From: an uncultured Desulfomicrobium sp.
Lineage (GTDB): Bacteria > Desulfobacterota > Desulfovibrionia > Desulfovibrionales > Desulfomicrobiaceae
DNA: 64,000 nt
Direction of reading: 5' to 3'
Assembly: GCA_937872685.1 (NCBI GenBank)
Contig: CALMTS010000309.1
Location: 1 to 64,000 of the forward strand
The notes under the pieces are model-generated. The model saw only the letters and a list, made by a program, of their open reading frames with translations. It made no database searches and was not told the origin of the DNA. Positions 45,701-55,936 of this stretch are shown in pieces (position 1 is the first letter of the stretch; every line of letters begins with the position of its first letter). Made by a program: the position numbers and the translations under genes.

Positions 45701-46932
45701 TGGGCATCCTGCCCCGGCTCCTTCGTCTGGAAGATCAGGCCGTGGCCGGAAAGTGCGTGCTCGATTTCCGTTTCGACGGCTCGCGGTCGACCCCCCGGCT
45801 GGCCGGATCGGCCCAGGTCCGCGGCGGCCGCTACGAAAATTTCCGCAGCGGGACGGCCGTCGAATCCGCCGACGTGGACGCCCGCGCCACAGGCACACGC
45901 ATCGAGCTGAATGCAACCGCCACGGACGGAGCAAGCGGCAGGGCCGAAGGGCGCGGCACGGTGGATCTGGCCGCGCTGACGTACGCCTTTGATGTCGATG
46001 TGAAGGCCTTCCGCGCAATCCGCCTCGACCTGGTCCAGGGCGAAGCGGCCGGCCCCTTCAGCTTCCGCGGCGACCTGGACGCAGCCGCGCTGGCGGGGAA
46101 CCTCACCCTCGACCCGGCCACCGTGAATCTCCCGAGATCAACGGCGGCCGAAGCGCCCCGCATAGAAATCAATGAAATCAACACCGGCCATGCGGCCGTG
46201 CGTTCCGGTAAAAAGAGCTCGTCGTTTCTGATCGGCATGGACCTGAACGTGCTCATCCCTGCCCGGCTCACGGTGCGGGGACGAGGGCTGGATTCCGAGT
46301 GGTCCGGCCAACTGCACGTTGGGGGCGATCACGTCCGGCCGGCAGTCAGCGGCGAGATGAACCTCCTGCGCGGAAAATTCGAGTTCCTCGACCGGAACTT
46401 CGACCTGACCAAGGGCGCACTGATCCTGAACGGCGATACGCCGCCCAACCCGTTTCTGGACATGGTCGGCGAGACACGGATTCTGGACACGCTGGTGCAG
46501 GTGCATCTGAACGGGCCGGCCAGGAACTTCCGCCTGTCGCTGACATCCGTCCCGGCCCTGCCCCAGGACGAACTGCTGGCCATGGTCCTTTTCGGCAGGT
46601 CCATGCGCGACATCTCGCCCCTGCAGGCCGTGATCCTGGCGCAGGCCGCGGCGGAGATGTCCGGCATCGGACCGGATGTGGACTTCCTCGGAACCATCAA
46701 ATCCCGCCTTGGACTGCAGGAAGTCGACGTCAGCAAGGACGAGAACGACGAAACGTCGGTCGGCATCGGGGGATATGTCGGGGGGAAATACTACATTCGA
46801 AGCCAGAGGAGCGTCTCAGGCCAGGACAAGACCAAGGTCGAGGTGCAGCTGACGCCCAAGATCAGTGTCGAAACGGAGATTGGAGCGGACTCCCGCCAGG
46901 GCGGGGGAGTGAACTGGAAGCACGACTACTGA
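42724..46932 (+). CDS. tamB: Translocation/assembly module TamB-like protein
   Basis: 1402-aa protein with N-terminal TM; C-terminal DUF490 motif LRGKFEFLDRNFDLTKGALILNGDTPPNPFLDM...LPQDELLAMVLFGRS; stop/start overlap with tamA. Confidence 0.93.
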   Translation: MNMPAKQRLRRILVFLALVLAGTVACSIFFLGTPQGRQNLLDLVSDLTASPGFRLEMRGLRLGETWELDGLTISDTSGPWLNARDITARPLLGDLVTGRVTLDHLGVGFFSLERLPAGGGASGGGSVPRLRIRSIDAGHIRLGQGVAGHEALLSLHGGFELDAREARAALHVARLDREHDTLDLDGLVRLAQRTMDLRLDLREAPGGLLHTVLGVNGTEGIDLAVSGHGPFQDWPLTLDARVSDAARLAGNATLNLEGGPDMDLRARLTPGPAWTERTGLPGETVDIAARGSWRDPVLHLAGLQLTSGIADIEGNATWDSETSTLDAHLDGQGRDLTPFIPASVVAGSASVQASLRLDSAGLHSGLQARLQDWSVSGNAVASADADISLELPPGLNDWRAHARAGAMIPALPEGVRSWTANATLGGDFRSIGIDSLRLESEKLGIALGGRLDDTVALDAGIDLRRLPLGALQPGVSASLASKLWGTVDPGARSMSAGLDLNATRISGLPQSILDLLGPDGRLTAAFSISPKSLEIREARLESRTTAEFRGTLDIGTQRFEAGFDARLPRLRKGGLNLRNGASLRGTAVGTPASFAANLVSESDGATAAGLDFEDIRAEAVLKGLPGLPAATVKARLTSAGQPASLDLAAAPAGKDMRISRALMELPGTTLAVTGDLNPGTLLLSGVADLRSQDLSGLGRMLGMDLRGELNLRADMTRDKGVQSARFEAEGRRISAWGADIGQAGLSGATAWPDTLAATDMRVDLADAAYGALHADRIRGNVRGAGQGLGFELGVNDAASHTGMEARGFFSASPRSVRVDSLQGSLLKEQLRLDSPLDIAWSENGAGWQETALRYGPASLTSRGTVTPDGVDILAELRDMDPALLRQVLPNLPAAQVNARLHIQGTPQAPDVRLEAKADAIRISAAGLGNIPALEAEADVRLRPDLLEARASVASAQDIALDASISCPVRASLTSVEIPEDAPLSGWIKGHTELGILPRLLRLEDQAVAGKCVLDFRFDGSRSTPRLAGSAQVRGGRYENFRSGTAVESADVDARATGTRIELNATATDGASGRAEGRGTVDLAALTYAFDVDVKAFRAIRLDLVQGEAAGPFSFRGDLDAAALAGNLTLDPATVNLPRSTAAEAPRIEINEINTGHAAVRSGKKSSSFLIGMDLNVLIPARLTVRGRGLDSEWSGQLHVGGDHVRPAVSGEMNLLRGKFEFLDRNFDLTKGALILNGDTPPNPFLDMVGETRILDTLVQVHLNGPARNFRLSLTSVPALPQDELLAMVLFGRSMRDISPLQAVILAQAAAEMSGIGPDVDFLGTIKSRLGLQEVDVSKDENDETSVGIGGYVGGKYYIRSQRSVSGQDKTKVEVQLTPKISVETEIGADSRQGGGVNWKHDY

Positions 46933-46975
46933 CCCCGGGGAGCCAGGAAGCGGCGCGCGTCAGGAGAAGGCAGAA

Positions 46976-47227
46976 TCAGATGTCGTCGTCCGGATCCGAG
47001 ACAGGGGGAGCGGCCTTGAGGGTCAGCACCACAATCTCCTGCAACACCTTGCCCCGTTCCTGGGCCAGCTGCTTCCATTTCCGTTTTTCCTTTTTCACGG
47101 CCTCGATGGTCTGCAGCAGGTCCTGGATGGTGTGGGCGGGGTATCCGTACTTGCCGTGTTTGCCCTTGCGCAGTTCTTCGTCGTTGCGCTCCTTCAGGGC
47201 CCGGAGCTGGCTGGAGGAAAGTATCAT
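46976..47227 (-). CDS. Small charged coiled-coil hypothetical protein coupled to gspE-like gene
   Basis: 83-aa ORF MILSSSQLRALKERNDEELRKGKHGKYGYPAHTIQDLLQTIEAVKKEKRKWKQLAQERGK...; starts 2 nt after upstream stop. Confidence 0.75.
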   Translation of the reverse strand: MILSSSQLRALKERNDEELRKGKHGKYGYPAHTIQDLLQTIEAVKKEKRKWKQLAQERGKVLQEIVVLTLKAAPPVSDPDDDI

Positions 47228-47229
47228 GG

Positions 47230-49335
47230 CTAACCGCTCGCGGCCCTGACCTGATCCATGTCCGTGAGGCCGTCCAGCACTTTCATCATGCCGTCCTGCT
47301 TGAGACTCAGCATTCCTTCGGACACGGCCTGGGCGCGGATTTCCTCGGTGGGCTTGCGGTGCTTGATCTGCTGCTTGATGCCGGGCGAGTTGACCATGAG
47401 CTCGTGAATGCCCACCCGGCCCTTGTAGCCGCCCACGCACTGCGCGCAGCCGACCTTCTTGTACAGTGTCCGCTTGCCCTCCAGAAATTCCCTGGCATGG
47501 GTTTCCCATCCGGTGCCAAACTCAAGGGCCATCTCATCGAGTTCCTGCGGCTCCGGCGTATAGGCCTTCTTGCAGTTCGGACACAGGGTCTTGACCAGGC
47601 GCTGGGCCAGCACGCACAGCAGGGAATCGGCGAAGTTGAACGGGTCCAGATCCATGTCCAGAAGGCGGGTCACCGTTTCCGGGGCGGAGTTGGTATGCAG
47701 GGTGGAGAGCACGAGGTGGCCCGTCAGCGACGATTCCACGCCGATGTGCGCCGTTTCCTTGTCGCGCATCTCGCCGATCATGATCACGTCGGGATCGGCG
47801 CGCAGGAAGGAGCGCAGGGCCGAGGCGAAGGTCAGGCCGATCTTGGGGTTGACCTGCACCTGCCGCAGACCCTCCTGGGTGATTTCCACCGGGTCTTCGG
47901 CCGTCCAGATCTTGCGTTCGGGCGTGTTGATGTAGCTGACCGCCGAATGCAGGGTGGTTGTCTTGCCCGAACCGGTGGGCCCGACGACCAGGATGAGCCC
48001 GTAGGGTTTGTAGATGAGCTTCTCGAAGGCCGCCTTGTTCTGGGGCAGCAGGCCCAGCTTATCCAGGGGCAGAGGCTTGCCTGAAGCCAGCACGCGCAGG
48101 ACCACGTCCTCCATGCCTTCCAGGGTGGGGATTGTGGCCATGCGGTATTCCACAACCTTGTTGCGGTCCGGGAGCTTGATCTTGATCTTGCCGTCCTGGG
48201 GCAGGCGGCGCTCGGCGATATCCAGGCTGGCCATGATTTTCAGACGCGAGACGATGGGCCTGGCCAGGGGCAGGCGCACCTTGCGGAATTCGTAGCAGGT
48301 TCCGTCCAGGCGGAAGCGGAACATGCAGAAACGCGACTGGGGGTTGGGCTCGATATGGATATCCGAGACGTTCTTGCGCCAGGCTTCGACCAGGAGGGCG
48401 TTGACCATGCGCACGACTTCGCTGTCCGTATCGCTGAGTTCCGCCTCGGACTCTTCGCCCACGCTCACTTCGGCGGACTCCACGTCCTCGTCGAAGGCCG
48501 CGGCAAGGTCCTCGCCAGCGCCGAACTGCTTGTAGAAATGCTCGATGAACTGCTCGATGTCGCCGGTAAGGGTGACCTTGGCCTGAACATTCGAGGTGCC
48601 GTAGATGAAGCGGATTTCATCCAGCCGGCCCAGGTCGAAGGGGTTGGTCATGAGGACCGTGATGGTGTTCCCGTCCTGTTCAAACGGAATCCACCCGTAC
48701 CGCTTCAGGAAATCCGGATCCAGGCGACGCTTCTCGAAAAGTTCGAAAGGCGGTTCCTTGCTCGCGGAAAACGGAACGAATTCAGTGTTATAGAACCTGG
48801 ACAGGCTCTCGCCCAGATCCTTCTTGCTGATTTTGTATTCCTTGAGCAGGACGCTGTCCGGGTCCTTGTGGTCCCCGGCGAGAATTCTGGAAAGCTGCTC
48901 GGCGGTGATGACGCCCTTTTCGAGGAGGTATGAGTAGCGACTGCTGCTGGAGGCCGTGGGCCGTGGGGTGAGGGCCTTGATGCGCTGTTCGATGCCCGGA
49001 AACTCGGGGTCGAGGATGCGCACCTTCTCGAAGATGCGGCGCGACTCGACGAGATCGTCCTGATGCTGGTAGATGAGCCCGGCCCGGAAATAGAGTTTGG
49101 CCGCGACCTTGGGCGGGTACTGGTTCTCCCCCAGCACCTTGAGGGTCACCTCGGCCTGTTCCTGAACCTTGCCGAGCTTGTTCAGGCTGTCGAGCATGAG
49201 CCGGATCATGTCATAGCTGCGCAAGCCCTGGGCATAGCCGTTACGGCAGATGTTCAGGACACCGGCGTAATCGTCCTTGGCGAAGAGAGCCCAGGCCTTG
49301 GACAGGAGTTGTTCCTCGGTCAGAGGAGTAGACAT
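47230..49335 (-). CDS. GspE/PilB-family ATPase with TPR-like N-terminus and MshEN-like domain
   Basis: VVGPTGSGKTTTLHSAVSYI, DPVEITQEGLRQVQVNPKIGLTFASALRSFLRADPDVIMIGEMRD; CPNC/CAQC zinc site; helical repeat N-terminus. Confidence 0.93.
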   Translation of the reverse strand: MSTPLTEEQLLSKAWALFAKDDYAGVLNICRNGYAQGLRSYDMIRLMLDSLNKLGKVQEQAEVTLKVLGENQYPPKVAAKLYFRAGLIYQHQDDLVESRRIFEKVRILDPEFPGIEQRIKALTPRPTASSSSRYSYLLEKGVITAEQLSRILAGDHKDPDSVLLKEYKISKKDLGESLSRFYNTEFVPFSASKEPPFELFEKRRLDPDFLKRYGWIPFEQDGNTITVLMTNPFDLGRLDEIRFIYGTSNVQAKVTLTGDIEQFIEHFYKQFGAGEDLAAAFDEDVESAEVSVGEESEAELSDTDSEVVRMVNALLVEAWRKNVSDIHIEPNPQSRFCMFRFRLDGTCYEFRKVRLPLARPIVSRLKIMASLDIAERRLPQDGKIKIKLPDRNKVVEYRMATIPTLEGMEDVVLRVLASGKPLPLDKLGLLPQNKAAFEKLIYKPYGLILVVGPTGSGKTTTLHSAVSYINTPERKIWTAEDPVEITQEGLRQVQVNPKIGLTFASALRSFLRADPDVIMIGEMRDKETAHIGVESSLTGHLVLSTLHTNSAPETVTRLLDMDLDPFNFADSLLCVLAQRLVKTLCPNCKKAYTPEPQELDEMALEFGTGWETHAREFLEGKRTLYKKVGCAQCVGGYKGRVGIHELMVNSPGIKQQIKHRKPTEEIRAQAVSEGMLSLKQDGMMKVLDGLTDMDQVRAASG

Positions 49336-49357
49336 GCGTCACGCTCACCCATTGATC

Positions 49358-49393
49358 AGTTTCCGGGCGGCCGAAACCCCGGCCGCCCGGAAA
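49358..49393 (-). terminator. Hairpin downstream of ilvC
   Basis: TTTCCGGGCGGCCG / CGGCCGCCCGGAAA. Confidence 0.7.
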
Positions 49394-49397
49394 CGCG

Positions 49398-50387
49398 TTA
49401 CTTCTGCAGCCAGGCCATCATGCCGCGCAGGCTGTCGCCGACCTTCTCGACCTGATGCTCGTGGCTCTGACGCCGGCGGGCCAGGAAGAAGGGCAGGTTG
49501 GCCTTGTTCTCCAGAATCCAGTTGCGGGCAAAGGAGCCGTCCTGGATTTCTTCGAGCACTTTCTGCATGGCCTTGCGGGACTCCTCGTTGATGACACGCG
49601 GCCCGGTCACGTAGTCGCCGTATTCGGCCGTGTCGCTGATGGAGTGGTGCATCTTCTTGAAGCCGCCCTCGTAGAGCAGGTCCACGATGAGCTTGAGTTC
49701 GTGCATGCACTCGAAAAAGGCGATTTCGGGCTGGTACCCGGCCTTGACCAGGGTCTCGAATCCGGCGCGGATCAACTCGCTGACGCCGCCGCAGAGCACG
49801 GCCTGCTCGCCGAAGAGGTCCGTTTCGGTCTCTTCCCGGAACGTGGTCTCAAGGACGCCCGACCGGGTCCCGCCGACGCCTGCGGCGTAGGCCAGGGCCT
49901 TGGCCAGGGCCTGGCCGGTGGCGTCCTGGTGCACGGCCACCAGGCAGGGCACCCCGCCGCCCTTCTCGAACTCGCGGCGCACCAGGTGGCCGGGTCCCTT
50001 GGGGGCGATCATGACCACGTCCACATCCTTGGGCGGGATGATCTGGTTGTAGTGGATGTTGAAGCCGTGGCCGAAGACCAGGGTCTTGCCGGCGGTCAGG
50101 TTGGGCAGGATCTCTTCCTGGTAGACTTTGGGCTGGTACTGGTCCTGGACCAGGATCTGGATCAGGTCGGCCTTTTTGGCAGCCTCGGCGGCGCTGACCG
50201 GCTCGAAGCCGTGCTCGCGGGCCAGGTGCCAGTTGGGGCCGCCGGGACGCTGGCCGATGATGACCTGCACGCCCGAGTCGCGCAGGTTCTGGGCATGAGC
50301 GTGGCCCTGGCTGCCGTACCCGATAATGGCCACGACCTTGTCCTTCAGTATATTCAGATCTGCGTCCTTGTCGTAGTAAACTTTCAT
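49398..50387 (-). CDS. ilvC: Ketol-acid reductoisomerase
   Basis: [39 protein letters not shown]. Confidence 0.98.
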   Translation of the reverse strand: MKVYYDKDADLNILKDKVVAIIGYGSQGHAHAQNLRDSGVQVIIGQRPGGPNWHLAREHGFEPVSAAEAAKKADLIQILVQDQYQPKVYQEEILPNLTAGKTLVFGHGFNIHYNQIIPPKDVDVVMIAPKGPGHLVRREFEKGGGVPCLVAVHQDATGQALAKALAYAAGVGGTRSGVLETTFREETETDLFGEQAVLCGGVSELIRAGFETLVKAGYQPEIAFFECMHELKLIVDLLYEGGFKKMHHSISDTAEYGDYVTGPRVINEESRKAMQKVLEEIQDGSFARNWILENKANLPFFLARRRQSHEHQVEKVGDSLRGMMAWLQK

Positions 50388-50444
50388 GGTTTCTCCTTCT
50401 CTCGTGAAACGTGACACCCCAATGGGGCCCTTCTGCCAATTGGA

Positions 50445-50933
50445 TCAGTCGGCAAGCTGCATGCTGCGGCGCATGGCCACGGTCCCGGTGCGGATGAACT
50501 CCTTGACACCGAACCGCTGCATGAGCGCCACGACGGCCTTGATCTTGCCCTGATCCCCGGTGATTTCGAGCGTCAGCTCATCGGTGCTGACGTCGACGAC
50601 CTTGCATCTGAAAATATCCGCAATGCGCAACACCTCGGCGCGCTTGGAGTCCTCGGCGCCGACCTTCATGAGCACGATCTCCCGCTCCACGGACTGCAGG
50701 TGGGTCAGGTCCACCACCTTGATGACCGTGATGAGCTTGTGCAGCTGCTTGATGATCTGCTCGATGATCTGCTCGTCGCCGCTGGTGCAGATCGTGATGT
50801 GGGAAACTCCGGCCTCCAGGGTCGGACCGACGTTCAGGGATTCGATGTTGAATCCGCGGCCGCTGAACAGGCCGACCACGCGGGACAGGACTCCGGGTTC
50901 GTTCTCGACCAGTATGGATAAGACATGTCTCAT
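50445..50933 (-). CDS. ilvN: Acetolactate synthase small subunit
   Basis: MRHVLSILVENEPGVLSRVVGLFSGRGFNIESL ACT domain. Confidence 0.97.
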   Translation of the reverse strand: MRHVLSILVENEPGVLSRVVGLFSGRGFNIESLNVGPTLEAGVSHITICTSGDEQIIEQIIKQLHKLITVIKVVDLTHLQSVEREIVLMKVGAEDSKRAEVLRIADIFRCKVVDVSTDELTLEITGDQGKIKAVVALMQRFGVKEFIRTGTVAMRRSMQLAD

Positions 50934-50942
50934 GGCGGCCTC

Positions 50943-52631
50943 CTAAACCAGCAGCATTTCCGACAGGGCGGCGCCCGCCGGGACCATGGGCGCGACGTTT
51001 TCTTCAGGCTCCACACGCACGTCCACGATGACCGGGCCGGGATAGGCGAAGGCCGCCTCCAGGGTCGATTCCAGGTCCTCCGCCTTCTCGACCAGATACC
51101 CGGCAGCTCCGTAGGCCTTGGCCAGAGCCACGAAGTCGGGGTTGGTATGCAGGCAGGTGGCGCAATAGTTCTTGTGGTAGAAGAGCTCCTGCCACTGCCG
51201 GACCATGCCCAGATAGCCGTTGTTCAGGATGACGATCTTCACGGGCACGTTGTAGCTGACGGCCGTGGCCAGTTCCTGGATGTTCATCTGGATGGAGCCG
51301 TCGCCGGCGATATCGACCACCAGCTTGTCAGGGAAGGCGAACTGCGCGCCGATGGCCGCCGGAAAGCCGTACCCCATGGTGCCCAGGCCTCCGGAGGTCA
51401 GCAGGGTCCGGGGCTTCTTGTAGGTGTAGAACTGCGCGGCCCACATCTGGTTCTGTCCCACCTCGGTGGAGATGATGGCCTCGCCCTTTGACAGCTCGTA
51501 AATCTTCTCGACAACCCATTGCGGTTTGATGGCCCCGCCGTTCTTGGCGTAACCCAGCGGATAGGCGGCCTTCATCTCGGCCAGGGACCTGTTCCAGGAC
51601 TCGTGCTTGGCCTCCCAGTTCACGTCCTTGATTTTGGCGACTTCCTCGAACAGGCCGGTCAGGGCGTTCTTGCAGTCGGCCACGATGGGCACGTCCACGA
51701 CCACGTTCTTGCTGATGGAGGTGGGGTCGATGTCGATGTGGATGATCTTGGCCCGCGAAGCGAAGGCGTTGACGCGGCCCGTGACCCGGTCGTCGAAGCG
51801 TGCGCCCACGGAAATGAGCACGTCGCAGCTGTTGATGGCCATGTTGGCCGTGTAGGTCCCGTGCATGCCGAGCATTCCGAGCCAGTTCGGACGGTCCCCG
51901 GGAAAGGCCCCCAGGCCCATGAGCGTGGTGGTCACGGGCAGCTTGAACGTCTCGGCCAGCCTGGTCAGCTCGTCGGCGCTGTCGGAGGAAACCACGCCGC
52001 CGCCGGCGTATATCACGGGCTTCCTGCTCAACGCGATAAGCTCCGCTGCCTTGCGCAACTGCTTGCGGTTGGGGCTCACGTTGGGGTTGTAGCTGCGGAT
52101 GCTGATGCTCTCGGGATAGGAAAATTCCGTGGTGGCGTTGACCACGTTCTTGGGAAGATCGATGAGGACAGGCCCCGGCCTGCCTGTCCGTGCGATATAA
52201 AACGCCTGTTTTATGGTCGTCGCCAGGTCGGCGACGTTCTTGACCAGATAGTTGTGCTTGGTGCAGGGCCGGGTGATGCCCACGATGTCGGCTTCCTGAA
52301 AGGCGTCGTTGCCGATCAGATGCGTGGGCACCTGCCCCGTGATGACGACAAGCGGAATGGAATCCATGTAGGCCGTGGCTATCCCGGTCACGGTGTTGGT
52401 CGCACCGGGTCCGGAAGTGACCAGGCATACGCCCACCTTGCCCGACGCCCTGGCGAAGCCGTCCGCGGCGTGTACCGCGGCCTGCTCATGCCGGACGAGA
52501 ATGTGCCTGATCGGGTGATTGGGGAGTTCGTCGTAGATGTCGATGACCGCGCCTCCGGGAAACCCGAAGATGAGGTCCACCCCTTCCCGCTTCAAACACT
52601 CCATCAGAATCTGGGCACCGGTGAGCACCAT
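50943..52631 (-). CDS. ilvB: Acetolactate synthase large subunit
   Basis: [64 protein letters not shown]...[16 protein letters not shown]. Confidence 0.97.
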   Translation of the reverse strand: MVLTGAQILMECLKREGVDLIFGFPGGAVIDIYDELPNHPIRHILVRHEQAAVHAADGFARASGKVGVCLVTSGPGATNTVTGIATAYMDSIPLVVITGQVPTHLIGNDAFQEADIVGITRPCTKHNYLVKNVADLATTIKQAFYIARTGRPGPVLIDLPKNVVNATTEFSYPESISIRSYNPNVSPNRKQLRKAAELIALSRKPVIYAGGGVVSSDSADELTRLAETFKLPVTTTLMGLGAFPGDRPNWLGMLGMHGTYTANMAINSCDVLISVGARFDDRVTGRVNAFASRAKIIHIDIDPTSISKNVVVDVPIVADCKNALTGLFEEVAKIKDVNWEAKHESWNRSLAEMKAAYPLGYAKNGGAIKPQWVVEKIYELSKGEAIISTEVGQNQMWAAQFYTYKKPRTLLTSGGLGTMGYGFPAAIGAQFAFPDKLVVDIAGDGSIQMNIQELATAVSYNVPVKIVILNNGYLGMVRQWQELFYHKNYCATCLHTNPDFVALAKAYGAAGYLVEKAEDLESTLEAAFAYPGPVIVDVRVEPEENVAPMVPAGAALSEMLLV

Positions 52632-52637
52632 GGCGTC

Positions 52638-52868
52638 CTACCCCTCCTGTCGTTTGTATTTTTCAAGCAGCGTCTGGATCCGGGTCTTCCCGGCCAGCTT
52701 CTTCTTCTTGTATTCCTTCACTTCCAGGTCTTCGGCGGGAGAAAGGGCCGCCTTGCCCGAATAGCGCTCCAGGATTTTTTCGAAGCCCACATGTTCCTCC
52801 CACAGAGCCTTGAGTTCCTCGTCGTGACCCATGTGGGCCGCAATCAGTTCGAGGTCTTGCTGTTCCAT
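52638..52868 (-). CDS. DUF465/YdcH-family protein
   Basis: LWEEHVGFEKILERYSGKAALSPAEDLEVKEYKKKKLAGKTRIQTLLEKYK. Confidence 0.88.
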   Translation of the reverse strand: MEQQDLELIAAHMGHDEELKALWEEHVGFEKILERYSGKAALSPAEDLEVKEYKKKKLAGKTRIQTLLEKYKRQEG

Positions 52869-52897
52869 AGGATGTCTCCTTAGCGTTATGGTTATCC

Positions 52898-53206
52898 TTA
52901 TGCCCGATCTGCGAATACGTTCCAGTCGGGCTCTTCCTCAGTCAGCAGGAGCAGGTTCTTCTGCCGGGACCCGTGCCCCGACTCAATGACCACCTGCGGG
53001 GTCCTTATTCCGAGAAGTCCGGCCACAAATACTGTCAACGCGTTGTTGGCCTTGTTGTCAACCGCCGGGGCGCGCAACCGGATTTTCAGGTACTCGCCGT
53101 GCATGCCCGCCAGTTCGGTTTTCTTCGCGCCGGGCTGGACCCAGAGACAAAGCCTCCATCCCCCGTCCTTGGCCGGGCCGGCATACACCGGACGGTCGCT
53201 CACCAT
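52898..53206 (-). CDS. DUF167/YggU-family protein
   Basis: LCLWVQPGAKKTELAGMHGEYLKIRLRAPAVDNKANNALTVFVAGLLGI. Confidence 0.9.
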   Translation of the reverse strand: MVSDRPVYAGPAKDGGWRLCLWVQPGAKKTELAGMHGEYLKIRLRAPAVDNKANNALTVFVAGLLGIRTPQVVIESGHGSRQKNLLLLTEEEPDWNVFADRA

Positions 53207-53214
53207 CGCCCCCG

Positions 53215-53508
53215 CTAGAACATCATCTGGGCCATGAGACGCGCCATGAAAACCTGCACGAACTTGATGGCCAGAACCACGATGAAGGGCGAAAAATCGA
53301 TGCCGCTGAAATATGTGAACGGCAGCCACTTGCGGATTCGGTAGAAGACGGGCTCGGTCAGCGTCCGGATGCCGCGCACGATGGGGTTGTACGGGTCCGG
53401 GTTGACCCAGGACATGACCACGGCTGCGATAACCACCCAGAAGTACAAGGACAGGACACTGTCGACCACATAGAAAACAGCCGCAAAAAGACTCGAAAAA
53501 ACGGGCAT
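53215..53508 (-). CDS. YggT-family membrane protein
   Basis: WVNPDPYNPIVRGIRTLTEPVFYRIRKWLPFTYFSGIDFSPFIVVLAIKFVQ. Confidence 0.92.
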   Translation of the reverse strand: MPVFSSLFAAVFYVVDSVLSLYFWVVIAAVVMSWVNPDPYNPIVRGIRTLTEPVFYRIRKWLPFTYFSGIDFSPFIVVLAIKFVQVFMARLMAQMMF

Positions 53509-53582
53509 GAACCCTCCCTGATCATATTCATTCAGGCGCCGCGCTGGCGCCGGATACTCTGCACGCGCACATCACGCAAGCG

Positions 53583-54257
53583 CTAATCGATTATCTCGCA
53601 AAAACCCCTTTCAAACCATTGCCGCAGTTCATGGAAACTGTCCACATGGAGTTGGGCCTCCAAACCCTTGTTGCGGTAGGCCCAGAAAGGGACGCCTGCC
53701 CGCACCGTCGTCTCCTGGTCCACGGCCGAATCCCCAAGATAGGACATCTCGGCCTCCGGAAACCCCCAGGCCTCGACGATGCGCCGCAGGCCTTCTGGAT
53801 CCGGCTTGGGCCTGGCCACCTTGGCGGCGGTCATGACCGGGTCGAAGTAGCCGGTCAGGTTGAAACGCTCCAGGAGAAGCTCCATGGAATTCTTGCGGTT
53901 GGTGTTGACGGCCATGCGCACACCGAGCGCCGCCAGGCTCTCCAGCAACTCGAACATCCCCGGCTCCGGAGTCATGCGCTCGATAAAATCGACGTATGTC
54001 ATGTGTCCCTGGACCTCGGCGGCCCTGGCCCGCAGCTCCGGGGGGATGATCCGGGCCATGGCCGCGTCCACGGTGTGCATGAACGCGTACTCCTCATCCT
54101 CGGGGCTCATGGGCGCAAGGCCCAGGGTCAGAAGGATGTGGTTGTAATAGTGGCGGTTCACGTCGCGGGAATCGAAGAGAACCCCGTCGCAGTCGAAAAC
54201 CACCCCGCGGATCCGCCGCAGGTCGAAACGTCGGGCCCGGCCCGCGTAATCCGGCAT
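53583..54257 (-). CDS. HAD-family hydrolase (phosphoglycolate phosphatase-like)
   Basis: VVFDCDGVLFDS, AVNTNRKNSMELLL, AKVARPKPDPEGL, YLGDSAVDQETTVRAGV. Confidence 0.9.
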   Translation of the reverse strand: MPDYAGRARRFDLRRIRGVVFDCDGVLFDSRDVNRHYYNHILLTLGLAPMSPEDEEYAFMHTVDAAMARIIPPELRARAAEVQGHMTYVDFIERMTPEPGMFELLESLAALGVRMAVNTNRKNSMELLLERFNLTGYFDPVMTAAKVARPKPDPEGLRRIVEAWGFPEAEMSYLGDSAVDQETTVRAGVPFWAYRNKGLEAQLHVDSFHELRQWFERGFCEIID

Positions 54258-54259
54258 GG

Positions 54260-55912
54260 CTATTCCATGGCCTCCGGAAAATACTGACCGGCCAGCTCGC
54301 GCAGCTTGAATTTCTGGATCTTGCCGCTGGCCGTCATGGGGTATTCATCCAGAAAGACGACATACTTGGGGATCTTGTAACGGGAAATCTGCCCGCGGCA
54401 GAAGTCGCGGATATCCTCGGTGGCGTAATCGAAACCTTCCTTGAGGATGACGAAGGCGCCGACCTCTTCCCCGTACTTGCGGCTCGGCACGCCGACCACC
54501 TGTACGTCCTTGATGCCCTCCATGCGGTAGAGGAACTCTTCGATCTCGCGTGGATAGACGTTCTCGCCGCCGCGGATGATCATGTCCTTGAGACGGCCGG
54601 TGATGCTCAGGTAGCCGTCCTCGTCCATGACGCCCAGATCGCCCGAGTGCATCCAACCGTCGGGATCGATGGCCTGAGCCGTGGCGTCGGGGTTGTTGTA
54701 GTAACCCTTCATGACGTTGTAGCCGCGGCAGCAGACCTCGCCCTGCACGCCCGGGGCGACGGTCTCGCCCGTCTCGGGGTCGACCACGCGCACCTCGATC
54801 TCGGGCATGGCCCGGCCCACGGTCCGCGTGCGCTGCTCGATGGTGTCGTTGACGCGGGTCTGGGTCATGACCGGGGAAGTTTCGGTCAGGCCGTAGCAGA
54901 TCGTGATCTCGCTCATGTGCATGGCGTCGATGACCTTCTCCATGACCGGCACCGGGCAGGGCGAGCCGGCCATGATGCCCGTGCGCAGGGAGGAGAGGTC
55001 GTAGCGCGGGAAGGAGCGGTGCTCGAGCACGGCGATGAACATGGTCGGCACTCCGTACAGGGCCGTGCACTTTTCCTCCTCCACCGCGGCCAGGACCAAG
55101 AGGGGGGTGAAGCCCTCCAGGATGACCAGGGTCGCGGCATGGCTGACGGCCGCCAGGACGCCGAGCACGCAGCCGAAGCAGTGGAACAGCGGCACCGGCA
55201 GGCAGACCCGGTCCTTGTGCGTGAACTTCTGGTTCTCGCCGATCCAGAAGCCGTTGTTGCCGATGTTGTAGTGGGTCAGCATGACGCCCTTGGGAAAGCC
55301 CGTGGTGCCCGAGGTGTACTGCATGTTGACCACGTCGTGGGGGTCGAGGGAGGCTTGGCGGGCGCGGTAGTCCTCCTCGGAGGTCACGCGGCTCAGGGCC
55401 AGCAGCTCGGGCATGGAATACATGCCGCGATGCTTCTCCTGGCCCAGGAAGAAGACGCGCTTGAGGTCCGGGAATTTCTCGCTGCGCAGGTAGCCGCGCT
55501 CCTGGGTCCTGAGCTCGGGAACAAGCTCGTACACGGTCTGCACGTAGTCCGTGTCGCGGAACGAATCGATCAGAAGCAGGTTCTCGCACTCGGACTGCTT
55601 GAGCAGGTACTCGAGTTCAGCCGTCTTGTAGAAGGTGTTGACCGTCAGCAGCACGGCCCCGATCTTGGCCGTGGCGAACTGGAAGGCCACCCAGTAGGGT
55701 ACGTTGGTGGCCCAGATGGCGACCTTCTCCCCCTTCTGCACGCCCATGGCCATCAGGCCCTTGGCCAGGTTGTCGACCAGTTCGCCGAATTCCCGGTAGG
55801 TCATGCGGTAATTGCGGTCCACATAGACCACGGCTTCATTGTCCGGGTGCTGCATGATGGCTTCATCCAGCATCTGCCCCAGGGTTATTTCTCGCAACGC
55901 AGGCTTGTCCAT
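54260..55912 (-). CDS. AMP-binding acyl-CoA synthetase
   Basis: [89 protein letters not shown]. Confidence 0.94.
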   Translation of the reverse strand: MDKPALREITLGQMLDEAIMQHPDNEAVVYVDRNYRMTYREFGELVDNLAKGLMAMGVQKGEKVAIWATNVPYWVAFQFATAKIGAVLLTVNTFYKTAELEYLLKQSECENLLLIDSFRDTDYVQTVYELVPELRTQERGYLRSEKFPDLKRVFFLGQEKHRGMYSMPELLALSRVTSEEDYRARQASLDPHDVVNMQYTSGTTGFPKGVMLTHYNIGNNGFWIGENQKFTHKDRVCLPVPLFHCFGCVLGVLAAVSHAATLVILEGFTPLLVLAAVEEEKCTALYGVPTMFIAVLEHRSFPRYDLSSLRTGIMAGSPCPVPVMEKVIDAMHMSEITICYGLTETSPVMTQTRVNDTIEQRTRTVGRAMPEIEVRVVDPETGETVAPGVQGEVCCRGYNVMKGYYNNPDATAQAIDPDGWMHSGDLGVMDEDGYLSITGRLKDMIIRGGENVYPREIEEFLYRMEGIKDVQVVGVPSRKYGEEVGAFVILKEGFDYATEDIRDFCRGQISRYKIPKYVVFLDEYPMTASGKIQKFKLRELAGQYFPEAME

Positions 55913-55936
55913 GACTCCCCCTTGGAATGGCCCGGA

